Assembly: GCA_021014325.1 (NCBI GenBank)
Contig: CM037472.1
Coordinates: forward strand, 17,841,063 to 17,905,062
Direction: 5' to 3'
DNA length: 64,000 nucleotides
Source of the DNA: Plazaster borealis
Lineage: Eukaryota > Echinodermata > Asteroidea > Forcipulatida > Labidiasteridae
The translations under genes and the position numbers were made by a program. Within the stretch, counting starts at the first letter, position 1, and every line of letters begins with the position of its first letter. Below the pieces are notes generated by a model. It saw only the letters and a list, made by a program, of their open reading frames with translations. It did no database searches and had not been told where the DNA came from. This document shows, piece after piece, positions 48,055 through 60,772 of the stretch.

Positions 48055-48451
48055 TTAAAGGCATCGTACACGTTTGGTAATGACTCTGATAATTATTGGC
48101 AATAAAAACTTACTTGGTAAGAAGTACAGCAGCTTTGGATAGTATAATGCATTTTGAGAAACTGTTCACTTCGAAGTACTGCGGTTATGTAAAAATATAT
48201 CACTTTTTATCCCCAAAAACATTTGAATCTATATAAGAAGCGTTACGCGTAAACGCTTCTCAGAGTGTGTATTCCATGCAGATTATTCTTCCTGCGTGGA
48301 CAAAACCGCTACAGATTTTCGGCAATATCTCACAAACGCTACCCCCTTTTGAAATGAAATTTTCACAGGTTAGTTTTATGGTATATCTACAACTATATAG
48401 GTTTGAAACAAACAGTAGGTTCCAATTACCAAACGTGTACGATTCCTTTAA
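48055..48451. mobile_element. Family C TTAA MITE, copy 2
   Basis: TTAA at 48055-48058 and 48448-48451. AGGCATCGTACACGTTTGGT at the left, ACCAAACGTGTACGATTCCT at the right; central GCGTTACGCGTAAACGC hairpin. 397 bases. Confidence 0.85.
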
Positions 48452-48980
48452 AACAGAAGAGTACCGATATAATGTTACAATGAACATTACAATGGGCAAT
48501 AAAGTTGATTGAAACTCGATCGGACGAGCTAATGAGATGAGAGTCAGTCTTCTATTTTGTTTCGAACTCGTGCAGTTTTTTTAGCCTGAATGTTGAAGAT
48601 TTCTGAGACTCTTGCAATATTTTCCGTATACCTTGGCTTACTTTCAAGAGGCTGTTTTCGGCATTGTGTCAATAAAACTTTAATGCAAACAAGCAGCTTC
48701 AGAAAACGAATTCATGCCCAGGCCTAGTCTTTATAATCATTATCATTATCTTTTTGTTCTACTAATGAAACTAAGAATCCCTACAAAGTGCCATGCACTG
48801 TAAACCCGTAGGCCTGAATGACGGGTAGATGTTGAAGAAATCTCGGTTTTGGAGGCAAACCCAAACCAATCATAGGGACTGACTAAAAACCCAATCCACA
48901 TGCGAGACTCCGGTCCAAAGTGGGATCCGAACCGGAGGTCCACGGAGGTGAAAGTCCGGGGAAGAAACCAGTAAGACAAC

Positions 48981-49140
48981 CAGGGGTCGATTTCACAAAA
49001 CTCTTCCTAACTTAGGACTAGTCCTAGGCAATGCTAAGAGATAGGACTAGTCTTAAGTTAAAACCAGTACCTAGTCCTATCTCTTAGCATTGCCTAGGAC
49101 TAGTTCTAAGTTAGGAAGAGTTTTGTGAAATCGACCCCTG
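48981..49140. mobile_element. Near-perfect 160-base foldback element
   Basis: CAGGGGTCGATTTCACAAAA at the left and its exact complement TTTTGTGAAATCGACCCCTG at the right. Arms of about 75 bases are almost identical and the loop is only about 10 bases (AAAACCAGTAC). Flanks read AAC on both sides, a possible 3-base target duplication. Arm identity implies a recent insertion. Confidence 0.9.
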
Positions 49141-50006
49141 AACAATGAAAGGGGAGTCCACTCAGTCTAAAGGAATTGGCTCACTTTTTGATACGACATG
49201 TTGAACAAAAAGCTGCACGTATGTTTTGTTTTAACAAGCAAGTCTTCATTAATATAGGCCGGAAGAGCGTTGCTACCTTTAAAAGACAATACACAATTAT
49301 AGAAAGTCAAGGTCTATATAGAAAATCTCATCCCCTTCAAAGGCTTTCTTCTTCCGAGTGGTTTAGCTTCTCGATCTATACCGAATTATACAGCCGCATG
49401 CTCCAGCACAATATCCCCCGGCGAAAAAGATCCGCATAACCCCCGGCGAAACCCACCATCATTGGGCACACCACGGTTTAATTTCATTTGTGCATCACAA
49501 CGTAGAATCAACACGTTTAACTGGGTAGTCGATCTTACCGGGGGTGCCCGCGGTGGGTCCCGGTCCGTTTCGCGGCGTTTCCCCCTGGCCTTTCCCCCCC
49601 TAAACAGTGAGGCATGTGCTTATTGATCGTAAACCGTCTTGTACTACTAGGTGGAAACGGGAGTGTAATACTCTCAATGCCACGTATAAAGATACTATGA
49701 ATCATGCTACTTTGTTCCGGGTGCAATCTACTCGTGCTGTTTGCTGTTTTCGGTTGTTTGTTTTGAATGGGCGATGGCAGCAGCAAAACATAATACACAT
49801 AATATATTATATATAAATACAATAATTTTTTGTGCACAAACATTATACTCTGGGCAAAACTTATCTTTACTGGAGTTTTAAAACCTAGAATCACAATAGT
49901 AGAATCTCAACATGTACCGGTACCTGTAATGGATTGGATTACAGAGGTCCCTTACATTATTTGTTTTAAAAATTTTGCTTTGAAAGGACAATCGATATAA
50001 ATATGA

Positions 50007-50388
50007 GTTCAAGGCACTGTACACGTTTGGTAATTACTCAAAATATATATTAGCATAAAAACTTACTTGGTAACGAGCAACGGGGAGCTGATGTTGATAG
50101 TATAAAACATTGTAAGAAACGACTCCCTCTGAAGTAATGTAGTTTTTGAGAAAGAGGTAATTTCTCACTAAATAATAAAAAAGACTTCAGGCCTGTAGCC
50201 TTTTATTCTTATCTGTAAGCACACAAATTTGTACAACAAGGGTGTTTTTTTCTTTCATCATTTTGTTGCAACTTCGATGACCAATTGAGCCCAAATTTTC
50301 ACAGGCTTGTTATTTTATGCATATGTTGGGATACACCAAGTGAGAATACTGGTCTTTGACATTTAACAAACGTGTTCAGTGCCTTTAA
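50007..50388. mobile_element. Family B MITE, copy 6
   Basis: AGGCACTGTACACGTTTGGT at the left, GTGTTCAGTGCCT with TTAA at the right; the left flank is TTCA rather than TTAA. The centre reads GACTTCAGGCCTGTAGCC. Confidence 0.85.
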
Positions 50389-50589
50389 GATGAACCAGGA
50401 GATTCACAATCACTCACAGCCAAACAGAGCAGTCCAGAGTTTAAAGACATTGAGAATCACAATAACAGAACAAACAAGCAAAACACTCACTCCCTAATGA
50501 CAAACAGACGAAAAACATCACAAACCCCAAATGAAACACAAAACAACAGTGATTCTTTTGTTTCCAAAGTATTTAACATTAATAGGCTC

Positions 50590-50950
50590 ATACATGCCCC
50601 GGGGCAATGAAACTGTTGGTTACATTAATGAACTGGAAATCGCTGGTCCCCAGTGCCTGCCGCCCGCCCGCTTCCCATTGCAGTGAATCACATTGCAGAA
50701 CATTCGATCAACATTAAAGGTGATGTTTAGTTAGAGCAGAAAACCCACTTCTAAGATAATGGCCTGATAAAATATTACTGCCGCCATCTTCTCATCTTCC
50801 ATGCATGCAATTACAATCATGGTGTGCTCATAATGCAAACAAGGGTAATACTTCTCCCCAGTCAGCCTCACTTTGATTTCAATTAGCTTTTATGGGAGAA
50901 AAACATGGCGCCTCCAGCCCGTCATGACACTACTTTGTACAGGTCTTTAA
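50590..50950. promoter_or_regulatory. Candidate conserved non-coding (enhancer-like) element
   Basis: Repeat-free, complex sequence inside an element-rich intron. It is dense with transcription-factor-like words: octamer/fork-like ATGCAAACAA, GATAA, TAATGA, TTTGAT and GCCGCCATCTT. There is no open frame and no splice-site pair. The call rests on texture alone. Confidence 0.25.
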
Positions 50951-52405
50951 AATCTTACTGGACTACTTTTTTGACTGTTTTCTACAGGCTGATCTAAACA
51001 ACCCCGTGCTCTTGCTCTATCTTGCCTCTTTTGTTTCTCTGTTGATACGGGGTTTTCTTCCTCTATTGGTTTACCCTCCATTGATTTGCATGTAAGATGT
51101 GTAATTTCTTGAGGAAGATGAAAATAAATGTTAAATTGAATTGGACAGAGTTGACCTTTTTATGCTAAACGATACTTGGCATAGAATCAGTGACAACCGA
51201 TTATCAGGCCGTGGCCCCCCACCTTACCTGTAACACACACCTGGAATGTTCCATTTATTGGAGCACATTGCTGACTCAAACAAAATGGCGGGAAAATATT
51301 TGTCCTGTCGAAAGTGATTATTCCCAAACATGTTGCAGCCGTCGAAGCATGGACAGTGATCCGAAGGGGATCTTATTGAACGGTGTCGATTGCTGTCAAT
51401 CCAATAATAGACTTTAAATTTAACCATCAGCAGTCACCATCATGATTCGGTACCCTGTATCTGCAATGAAACTATCGTTATGGTAATCAGTTTGGAAATG
51501 GGCCAGTCTATTTAGATAATGATAAATTGCACAACTAATGCTCTAATACCAACATCTAGGCCTATGTGGAAAACAGTTTTTTGCTTTGGTAATATTTTGT
51601 CAAAAGCTGTAGTTTTGTACAAATTCGTTGCTTCAAAAAAAACTTTGAAATGGACACACCCAGTTTACCTTATTTACTTTTTTTTTTAAATAAAAGTGAT
51701 GGAAGACTGTTTAAACCTTCATTAAAAATGTGTTTTTCCTTCTTCTGATTAATCGGGTAAACCATAGCCTCGTATTGTAAATGTAATAGGCTTATTAATA
51801 CATACACTCAATTACTTTTCTTCCACAGTCCGAGCAATAAAATGAGGGTAAAAGCTCTCACCTCACTTTGAGACAATTCTACATTGTCATTTCTTCGTAC
51901 GATGCGTCCATCTGACATCTCTATGCATGGGCAATTGATAATAGAATAACTTCAACGATGGGGGCGCTTCCCTCCGTTGAGCATGGCGAAATAATTAATG
52001 ATTGTCATGGCGAAAAGCTGTCGTAAGTTTTGTAAATTCGAAATTTCCTTTCACATTTTCGGTAGATATGAGTGATATCATCAAAGTAATACGTATATCA
52101 CCTTTGAATGGATCATGCCTTGCTCGATATATTATTCAAATAGGCCAAACAGGCCAATAGCCAATACAAAATACTTAAAATAAAAAAATTAAAATCATGT
52201 TAAGGCCTCGCCGTCGACAACCAAGTTAAACACACTGTGCTTGTTGAGGTTGTCGCTCCCTTTCTATCTGATCAAGGGATCAAGGTTGCATCACTCTCAA
52301 CCTTGTCCTTGGATTATTTTTCGATTGTAATCAGTATCGTATGTTGAAATAAAAAATTCCTGCCTTTAAAGCTAACGTTGACCTTGAGGGATTCCACTCA
52401 CATCA

Positions 52406-52598
52406 GGGCCCAATTTCATAAAGCTGCTTAAGCACAAAAAGTAGCTAATCGCAACAAAATTATGCTTACCAGAATAAGGTTACCAGCCAAACTACCATGT
52501 TTCATGTACAATTTGTGACTGGTATCCTGCTCATTTCTGCTAAGCAAAAAATTGTTAAGCGATATTGTCTGCTTAAGCAGCTCTATGAAATTGGGCCC
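52406..52598. mobile_element. Family A palindromic MITE, copy 6
   Basis: GGGCCCAATTTCATAAAGCT at the left, AGCTCTATGAAATTGGGCCC at the right. 193 bases, well preserved. Confidence 0.88.
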
Positions 52599-53861
52599 AG
52601 TTGTGGATAACTTTTATAATTAAAGCACAGCTGTGGAGTTTATTTAGTTTTTTTTAATTACACATGCAAAATGCAAACTGCGAGAAAACACAGATCGATC
52701 TCAAACAATTTGCTTGAAGATGATGACGCCGTTCATAAACAATATTCACGAAGGAAGGGTGGTAATGATTTCAGCTAACAATACATAGGCCATCGCTGGC
52801 GCACCGCAGCTCCGAGAGCTCGAGTTCTGCACCCCCTCCCCACACACCGACAAGGGCCTGCAATTTTTGTTTTACTAAAAAGGGAGAAAACAAAATGAGC
52901 AAAGGGAAAGAAAGGAGCTTTAAGAGTAAGGTGTTTTTTGTGGAGACCGAGAAAAGGGGCAGGGGCAACCTAATTCCAAATGTCAACATAACATGAGCTC
53001 CCAAGTATATTAAGGCAGAATATTCTTCTCGACCCCCTCCGAAAGTAAATCCTTCTCGGTACTGTACAATGACAATACATTTCTTTTAGATTTTCACAAC
53101 CAAATTAAAACTGCACCACGTATGCATATGCCTGAGAAAGTCACAAGACAGGCTTCACATACGTCTGTTCGTGCATTCCGCCTTTAACTTCAAACATTAC
53201 CAAGCCTACAGAACTCTTGAATTCTGGCTCCCCCACACCATTTTGTTTTCTCTCTCTCTTTTCTCTCAGAAATTGAAACACTGAAACTGACTCATTTCTC
53301 TGGGAGCGATTTGAACATATTGATTTCAATTTGTTTCAAATAGAAATCGCTTCCTTCCATCAGAAAATTATCAAACTCATGATCTGCGACCTTCTAATTT
53401 TGGGTCCGATGGTAAAAATAAAACGTGTTCGAATCTTCGGTTACGGAGAGATTCGGGAGACACTCTCTGTATCACGACTCGATCATATACCGGTGTCTGC
53501 AACGATCTTGTTCCCCATGTTAGTGCAATGGTGTATATTATAGATTTTCATTATACAATACAGGGGCCACATTATTTTCCTTCCAGCCTCGGTTTGATAT
53601 TGATGTGAATGGAAACATCAGGGCTTCTGAACAAGCTTCAAAGTCAAGGGCAATTTATTTTTAGTAAACAAGGAAGCAGAAATTAGCCCTATGGGAGATC
53701 CACTTTTTATGGGCAGGTCACTGTTTCTTCCATACTTGTTGCAAAATTTGCTCACTTTCTAAATTTTAGCTGAATCTGGAAAGGGGGCCTACTCTCCAAA
53801 ATTCAAACTGGACCATTATAAAAAATATACCTTCTTGAATTTCATTGTTATTATTGAAAAA

Positions 53862-54049
53862 AATGTCTTGCAAGAAGTTTTTATTATTTTAGTGAGAAAT
53901 TACCTCTTTCTCAAAAACAACGTAACTTCAGTGGGAGTCGTTTCCTACAATGTTTTATACTATCAACAGCTCTCCGTTGCTTGTTACCAAGTAAGTTTTT
54001 ATGTTAATATTTGTTTTGAGTCATTACCAAACGTGTACGATACCTTTAA
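53862..54049. mobile_element. Family B right half-element
   Basis: Starts inside the central hairpin (CTTGCAAGAAGTTTTTATTA) and runs to a normal end ACGTGTACGATACCT with TTTAAA. The left half is absent. Confidence 0.8.
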
Positions 54050-55250
54050 ACAAAATGAATTATTTGATTCTGTACTTTCTATGTAGAACTTGTAAGCATC
54101 GTCAAGTACTTTCACAGTGACCAGTTTGCTTTCCACAATTACTGCCCAGTAATCCCGTGTTGTCCTTGAGGATTACCGTAAAGGTTAACTGTTGTATTCT
54201 AATTGGATTATTGTTTAATCGATTCAATTACTAGAGATTAACTCGCACGTGCGTCACTTTACTTTGTCTGTAACGGTGCAGTAGTCATAAAAAGAAGTGA
54301 GGATCTGCGAGACTGAAAATTAAATGAACAAATTATTTTGCTATCGGCATAGAGAATTAGAAAGGAACACGTAGGCCTAGACACAGTATATTGACCCTTT
54401 CCTTTTCGAAAAGAAAAAACAAAAAAACAAAAAAAACCCCACAACTTTAAGGAGCTCATTCTTTTATTAATAATACATGTCAGCGACTCGTTATTAGCCT
54501 GTGTGTAAGAGCAAGCAACCTTGTTTTCATCCGTTTATGGACTCGGGCTTAAATGGGACAAGCCCGCATTACCTTCAGAGGCAGAAGCCATGGAAACGAG
54601 CGAGTTTCAAGTTTGTAATCGTTTACATTATGGGAACATAAACTCTTTTCTTTCTGGATTAGTGGGGACAATGAAACGTGCCAATAATCTCGTCCCTGCG
54701 GGGGGAAAGGGAAAAACATGCTTTGTTATAAATTAAACTTTATTTTATGTTTCTTCCATCTCAATCGATTGAAGGTTTGTCAAACTACAATAAAAAAAGG
54801 GCCAACCGTCCTTTCCCAGAACACTGCGCCGAAATAGGGTTATTGCTGGTTTATTTCTTTCCACACGAAGGTCAAATCTGGAATGGGCAAGTACGTGATG
54901 TCACGTTTATCCAATCACCACGTACGCCATGTGCGATGTATGTTTACACTAGCGGGGTTAGCCCAAGACAAGTAACGTGTACGGCACGTTGTATGTGTTG
55001 GAAAGACGGGTATGTTCTACAGTAGGTAAATCGCAGGATTCGGTTCGGCACGCTCGCCTCGCAATATACCCGGAGTTTGACGAGCGATGCCCGGACAAAT
55101 GTAGCAAGACCAAGTCAGAGTTCCCCTCCAAAAAGCAAGACCAGCATTTTCTCTGTACCCCAGTATGATTTCAGCTGGATTCGGTGAAGGGAAACGGGTG
55201 ATCGTGGTGCGAAAAACTGGGTGACGGGCCTCGGGAAAGGTGACCGAGAA

Positions 55251-55327
55251 ATGAACAGCGTGCCGCCGCAGTGCGTCGTCGGGCCAGCTGCAGTGGGTGC
55301 CGTATCTGTGTTGGTAGCAACTTGCAG
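55251..55327 (+). CDS. Candidate alternative first coding exon (gene 2)
   Basis: In a GC-rich island, ATG 55251 (G at -3) opens 25 codons (MNSVPPQCVVGPAAVGAVSV...) to a strong TTGCAG/GTAAAT donor at 55327, phase 2, compatible with the exon at 61237. No upstream in-frame stop was confirmed. Could be an alternative promoter or chance. Confidence 0.3.
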
Positions 55328-55758
55328 GTAAATTGAAATGCCGCCAACTTGAGTAGGTTTTAACCGACTCGAAACTTACTGGAAATGACCTTTGCATTCT
55401 GTTTAAACATCTTGGTTTGTGGTTCTTTTCTTCAATGTTTTTTAAAACATGTTTAACTTTGCTATAAAGAAGTAGACATTGTTAAAGTTAAACAGTAGTT
55501 TATTTATGTTAACTAAAGGTCGGCAAAAGAGCGATTCGTGGGCTGGTCTGCCACCCTCTCAACACATTATTGTTGCAAATTCTTGTTGTTAATCACTTTT
55601 TTGAGGACGCCTAGGGGCCATGATAGCTAATGTATGCATGTAAGTTTGTGAATGATGGTGTTTGGTTGTCGAGTTTACAAAAAGGTACCCATGAATAGGT
55701 GTCACCAATCTTGTTCAGCAATTTATGGGTTTTATTTTATAGACGTCGGGATTTGCTA

Positions 55759-56153
55759 TTAAAGGGAAGGTATATTTTTTGGTAATCACTCCTAACATTA
55801 ATGGCAATAAAAACTTACTTCGTTAGAAGTACAGTAGCTTTCAATAGTATAAAGCATTTTTAAAAACATTACTTCTAAGTAAATGTGGTTATGGAATAGG
55901 ATTTCAGTTTTTATCCCCCAAAATTTGAATCTGAGAAACGTTACTGTCAGATACGTTTCTCAGATTGTGTATTCCAAATACGGAATATTCTTCCTGCGTG
56001 GACATATTCGCTCCGGATTTTTGGCGATATCTAAAAAATGGACCGCCTTTTGAAATGAAATTTTTGCAGGTTAGTTTTATTATATATATCTACATTTATT
56101 ATAGGATTAAAACAATCGAACAGTTCTAAAAACCAAAGGTATACTTTCCCTTT
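55759..56153. mobile_element. Family C TTAA MITE, copy 3 (diverged)
   Basis: TTAAAGGGAAGGTATATTTT at the left; GTTACTGTCAGATACGTTTC centre; ACCAAAGGTATACTTTCCCT at the right. Confidence 0.75.
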
Positions 56154-57356
56154 TGGGGATGTAATCAGTCATCCACAGAGTCTGGCACTGTGGCAGTTCA
56201 TTCCAACAATCCCAGTAATTTCAGAACTTCCCACATAATTTATTTAAAAATCTTTTTTTTTATATATATAGGTGCCTTCATAAACAAATGTTGACCAATT
56301 GAATATAGTCAAATTTGAAGTAGAGAAAAAAAATCAAAAAACAAAATCCAGCAGGACAAGTTCTTATTTGAACTCTCCTGATTCCTGAACTACTCCGCGA
56401 CAGAAACCAAGTATGCAGCACATTGACATGTACGCAAATGTATTATTAATTTTTCTAAACGAGAAGAGGCGTTGGGTCGTGATTGGTGAGTTTGTTTTCC
56501 TTTTTTTCCCCATTTTTTTATTTAGATACATACATTATAGTATAAAGGGAAAGATAAAAAATGGATTAGAGCATGTTTTAATATAATTGGGAGGGCACAG
56601 GAACCAATGTTTTCTTTTCACTCGGACATAATGTGTCCCAGATAAAAAGGAAATAGAATCCAAACGAAGCAAGACAAACAAACAAACAAACAAATTAACA
56701 TTGTTTGCAATTTTAAAATTCAATGCAAGGATGAGCAAATTACACCTGTTCCCAGATCACATAATTGCATTTCATGGCATTTAGCCAAACCTCAAAGAAA
56801 AAGTTTTCCAGATTAGCTATACCACAGTGGCTTTTTCAATTGGTCTCATTAATTAATTATTTCCTAAATTAAGGTGACCTTAACAATGGAGCGGTACTCA
56901 TCGTGGATTGGTTTCCCACACGTGCGCTATTCCTTCCAAAATCTGTGCAGACTGCATATTGGGCCGATGTAACAGATCCAGCATGTATGACGATGCGTGT
57001 CTTTGGGTTGGAAATGAATGTAATGCAATCACATTCCAGTAACTTAACGCTGATGGCAGACTGCTGTTTAAAGGTTTTGTATTGTTACCATAGAGTATCC
57101 CTGATAACACTAAAATAGCTCCGAGTGAATTACCCACTGAGATCTTACTTGGAATTATAAAGAGCACTGGTGAAGTGAATCCTGGAGATTTTTTTTGGTT
57201 CTTTTAAACTAAAACAAACCCATTAAACATATCTTGAACTGGATGATGAGCATAATTTCATTTCAACATTATCAGCAAATTAGTTTTTCTTGTTGATTTG
57301 CCATCCTGCAGTCTAGGTTATTCATTTAATAAAACAGAAATTATGGTAAACTTCTT

Positions 57357-57545
57357 GGCCCATTTTTAGTGAGCTCAAAGAAGTAGCTCAGTACAAAATA
57401 AATTTGCTTAGTTATCAGAATAAGGTTACCAGTCAAAATACCATATCACAGGTAGTGTCTTCGACTGGTTTCCTTCTTATTTTTGCTCAGCAGAATATTG
57501 TTAAGTAATTAATATTCTGCTTCAGCAGCTCTATGAAATGGGGTT
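57357..57545. mobile_element. Family A palindromic MITE, copy 7 (decayed)
   Basis: Left end GGCCCATTTTTAGTGAGCT, inner GAATAAGGTTACCAGTCAAA, right end AGCAGCTCTATGAAATGGGG. Confidence 0.7.
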
Positions 57546-58650
57546 CAAATATTGAATGTTTAATGGCATCATAAGGTCTACATCAGTTTAAGCATTTAAA
57601 TCAATAACTTTCTGTTGCACATAATCAGTGCTGAAACTTTCATGCAACATATTCTGTAGTCAATATCCAGACCTCTCTACATTCATTTTATTTATTAAGG
57701 TTGAAATGTAATGTCTGTGACCATTTTGTTTAATTTTATGCAAACAATATCTGAAAACTGTGCGGTTAGAATTTCAGCCTCATCAAACTGTAAATAAAAG
57801 AAAAAGCTGAGACATCACAGACAAAATAGCTGAATACACACAGTATTCTCACACACATGGCTTTTCAAATTTCTCAGTGTTGTTTTATCCTCAAATTGGA
57901 GTGATAACTTTGTTTGTGTGAAAACAAAGTACCAGGTGTAGGCCTAAGGGTGGAGGGGATGGAGGGGATGAAGGGTGGGGGGTGTAATAATGTCCCGAAC
58001 TTGGTAGTACATGGCGATAAGGGGCCATTCAAAATAGTCAATGTTAAACAAATTTGAATTTTTTTCGCTCAAAATTTTGGGCGGGTAAGTCAAAAGAAAT
58101 AAGTGAAATTCGAATTTCAATTGTTATTAAAAAAAATATAGATATATATAAATTAACAATTGTTAAAGAAGAAGACAAAATACCCACTTGGCCAATATCT
58201 TCAATTTCATTCCTGGTTAAACTAGGAAAAGCCATTGAAAACTACTGATGGTGAAGACCTTTGATCTACTGGTTCATTTGATTAATTACTTTGTTCTTCA
58301 GTGTATAGCCTAAATTATGAAGCCATTCAATATTTAAAATTTAAAATTTGGGGTTGGTGGGTGGGCCAAAACATAATTTATTTGTTTAATGTTGGCTATT
58401 CTGAATTGTCCTCTAAGTAGGGACTGAATTCTCCCTTGGAGCTAGTAATTGCCAACAATCCTGCATTATCTATGTTGCACACAAAAACAGCATTTTGAAA
58501 CAGCATCAGTCAAAAGTCATTTGAATTTCTCAGACCAAAGACAGTGTTGACTACGTAACATGGTTCGGGGCAAGCTTTTGTATAACAACTTCCAGATAGG
58601 CAAAGCCTCGTACTATTGTGCCATACACATTCATTCAAAATTGTGAATGG

Positions 58651-58831
58651 GTTTTAAAGGAACTGAACACATTTGGAAATTGTCAAAGACCAGTGTTTTC
58701 ACTTGGTGTATCCCAACATATGCATCAAATAACAAGCCTGTGAAAATTTGGGCTCAATTGGTCATCGAAGTTGCAAGAAAATGATGAAAGAAAAAACACC
58801 CTTGCTGTACAAATTTGTGTGCTTTCAGATC
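58651..58831. mobile_element. Family B left half-element
   Basis: AGGAACTGAACACATTTGGA to TGTGCTTTCAGAT, stopping just before the central hairpin. It is the complementary half to 53862-54049, in the same orientation. Confidence 0.8.
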
Positions 58832-59122
58832 TTAGCTGAAAACCAAACCTTTTACACTATGTTGCTATCATGGGAAGATCCAATACTGGTTGGGTAGAGG
58901 CCCTGTTATGAGGGGGTCTTAAACTTGTTTTCAGTTAAAGAAAGAAACATCACTAGCAGGATGTAGCTTTCATCTATCTGTATTTTGTGCTCTTGTGTTA
59001 AAGGCTGTTTCTTTGGTATGATGTGGCCTCATCTCTTTCATTGTTCCCTCCCTTTTTCTTGATCCTGTTTTGTTTTCCTTTTTAGCCCCCATCGGTATAT
59101 TTTTGTCAATCGGTTTTTATTT

Positions 59123-59162
59123 GTCCTGGCAATATGCCCAGTCTGGCAATATGCCCAGTCTA
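59123..59162. repeat. 17-base tandem duplication
   Basis: TGGCAATATGCCCAGTC occurs twice head to tail. Confidence 0.9.
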
Positions 59163-59351
59163 GTCCAGTCTTTGTTTTAATGATATTTGTAACTTCAGTC
59201 ATCAGGGTTGGTTCTGTGCACCTTATAGACATGTTCGATGTGAGCGATAAGTGGAGCAGGCATTCATAATTGCACTCTGTGCTGTTGTTGTACAAACTGG
59301 GTCTTCTCTTTCTTAGTTGTCCCAAAAAGATTCATCATAGGTTATCATGTT

Positions 59352-59783
59352 GGCGTGTCGTGGCCGAGCGGATAAGGGCACCGGACTCAAGCTCTGGTGT
59401 TTCTGATCAGCAGAGTGTGGGTTCGAGTCCCGGTCGTGACACTTGTGTCCTTAAGCAAGACACTTGACCATTATTGCTGCGTCCGTTGGATAGGACGTAA
59501 AGCCGTAGGTCCTGTGTGTTGTGTAATGCATTTAAAAGAACCCAGTGCACTTATAGTTAAGAGAAGGGGGCTTGCCCCGGTGTTCCTGGTTTTGATTGGC
59601 TGCATATTGCGCAACAGCACTTTGTAAACCATTACATGGTGCTGTGTAAAGGAAAAAGGTCTCATATCCAAAACGTAGCTCCTCATACCTTGCAGGAAAA
59701 TACTGATTGTTGGAGCACCATGAGCGTCACTGAGTGACGAATTTGAGCGTTATATAAGAAGCCAGTATTATTATTGTTATTAT
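59352..59783 (+). mobile_element. tRNA-derived SINE (family S1), best-preserved copy
   Basis: Box A TGGCCGAGCGGATAAGG and box B GGTTCGAGTCCCGG are intact; body GGACGTAAAGCCGTAGGTCC; tail TATTATTATTGTTATTAT. It matches the 8022 copy closely through the head. Confidence 0.88.
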
Positions 59784-60772
59784 ATTTTTGATAGCACACT
59801 CCCATCACAAAACTTCCACTTCTATTTTCTTGTTACACTGAGTATGTGTCAAAGTAACTTCACCATACCTGTTCACGTTAAGTATTCAACGGAATATGCT
59901 TGGCAAAGATACTTTTAATGTCTGCATGAAGTTAATGAACTATTGTGACTGTTCAGTTAGATTGACCATACGTTAAACACCATAGATTGTGTACATGTAG
60001 GTATCTCATTGCTGTCCAAAAATCTATATTCAGACTTACTCTCCCCGCAATAAGATTTGCTAGATATATTTTTGTTTCATTTTACAAGTCATCTATTTTG
60101 TATGCTGTTATTAAATGCAGCCCACCCTGTTTAATTCAACGCTCCAACATGTTCATTCATAAACACGATATATTTTTTCTCATAAACGTAACATAGTTTT
60201 CACAAGAAATGCAATTCAGCTGTAATGTTCACAGATATACTATTGAACCAGGAATCCTAGAGTTCATTCAAACATGACCTTGGATGTGACATTACCACTG
60301 ACATCACAACATCTCTATGCTAGCTGTTAACCCACACAGACAGGAACCCTATTCCACTTTTTCATGCATGATATTCATCTAGACATCTTTTATCAAAGCT
60401 ATACATCTTTTAGGTCAATGAAAGCTCCGAAAGTATCTTACTCTTGAAGATGTGGTATTGGGTTGCCCCCCCCTTCTAAAAAATAAAACACTTTAGTTTT
60501 AATGTTTTAGTTTTGTCAAAGATGTCCAAAAACTGCTAGCCAACATTTTATGGTGGCAAAGTTTTTGTATATTACACCAAGGATGATGAATTTGGAGCTT
60601 TACAGGTTCTATTGATTAGCGTAATTCCTTACTCTGGTGTGAGTGCCTTACGTTTTTACCAATGGCCAAATGGGACACTAACATTGTATAAGATCTTTCT
60701 AGAAAACAAATTTTGGGTTTATTTCTTAGAACATTTTAAAACAACGTGTGGATTGAGAAAAGAGAAGAACTT

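Noticed and set aside
54521..54736. 71-codon ORF starting MFSSVYGLGLKWDKPALPSE
   Set aside because: Some protein-like texture, but no splice support or family; too short to call, and its frame does not lead to the exon at 61237.
55017..55397. 126-codon minus-strand ORF
   Set aside because: Lies opposite the GC-rich island with the candidate gene 2 first exon; no domain, and openness is expected from low AT content.
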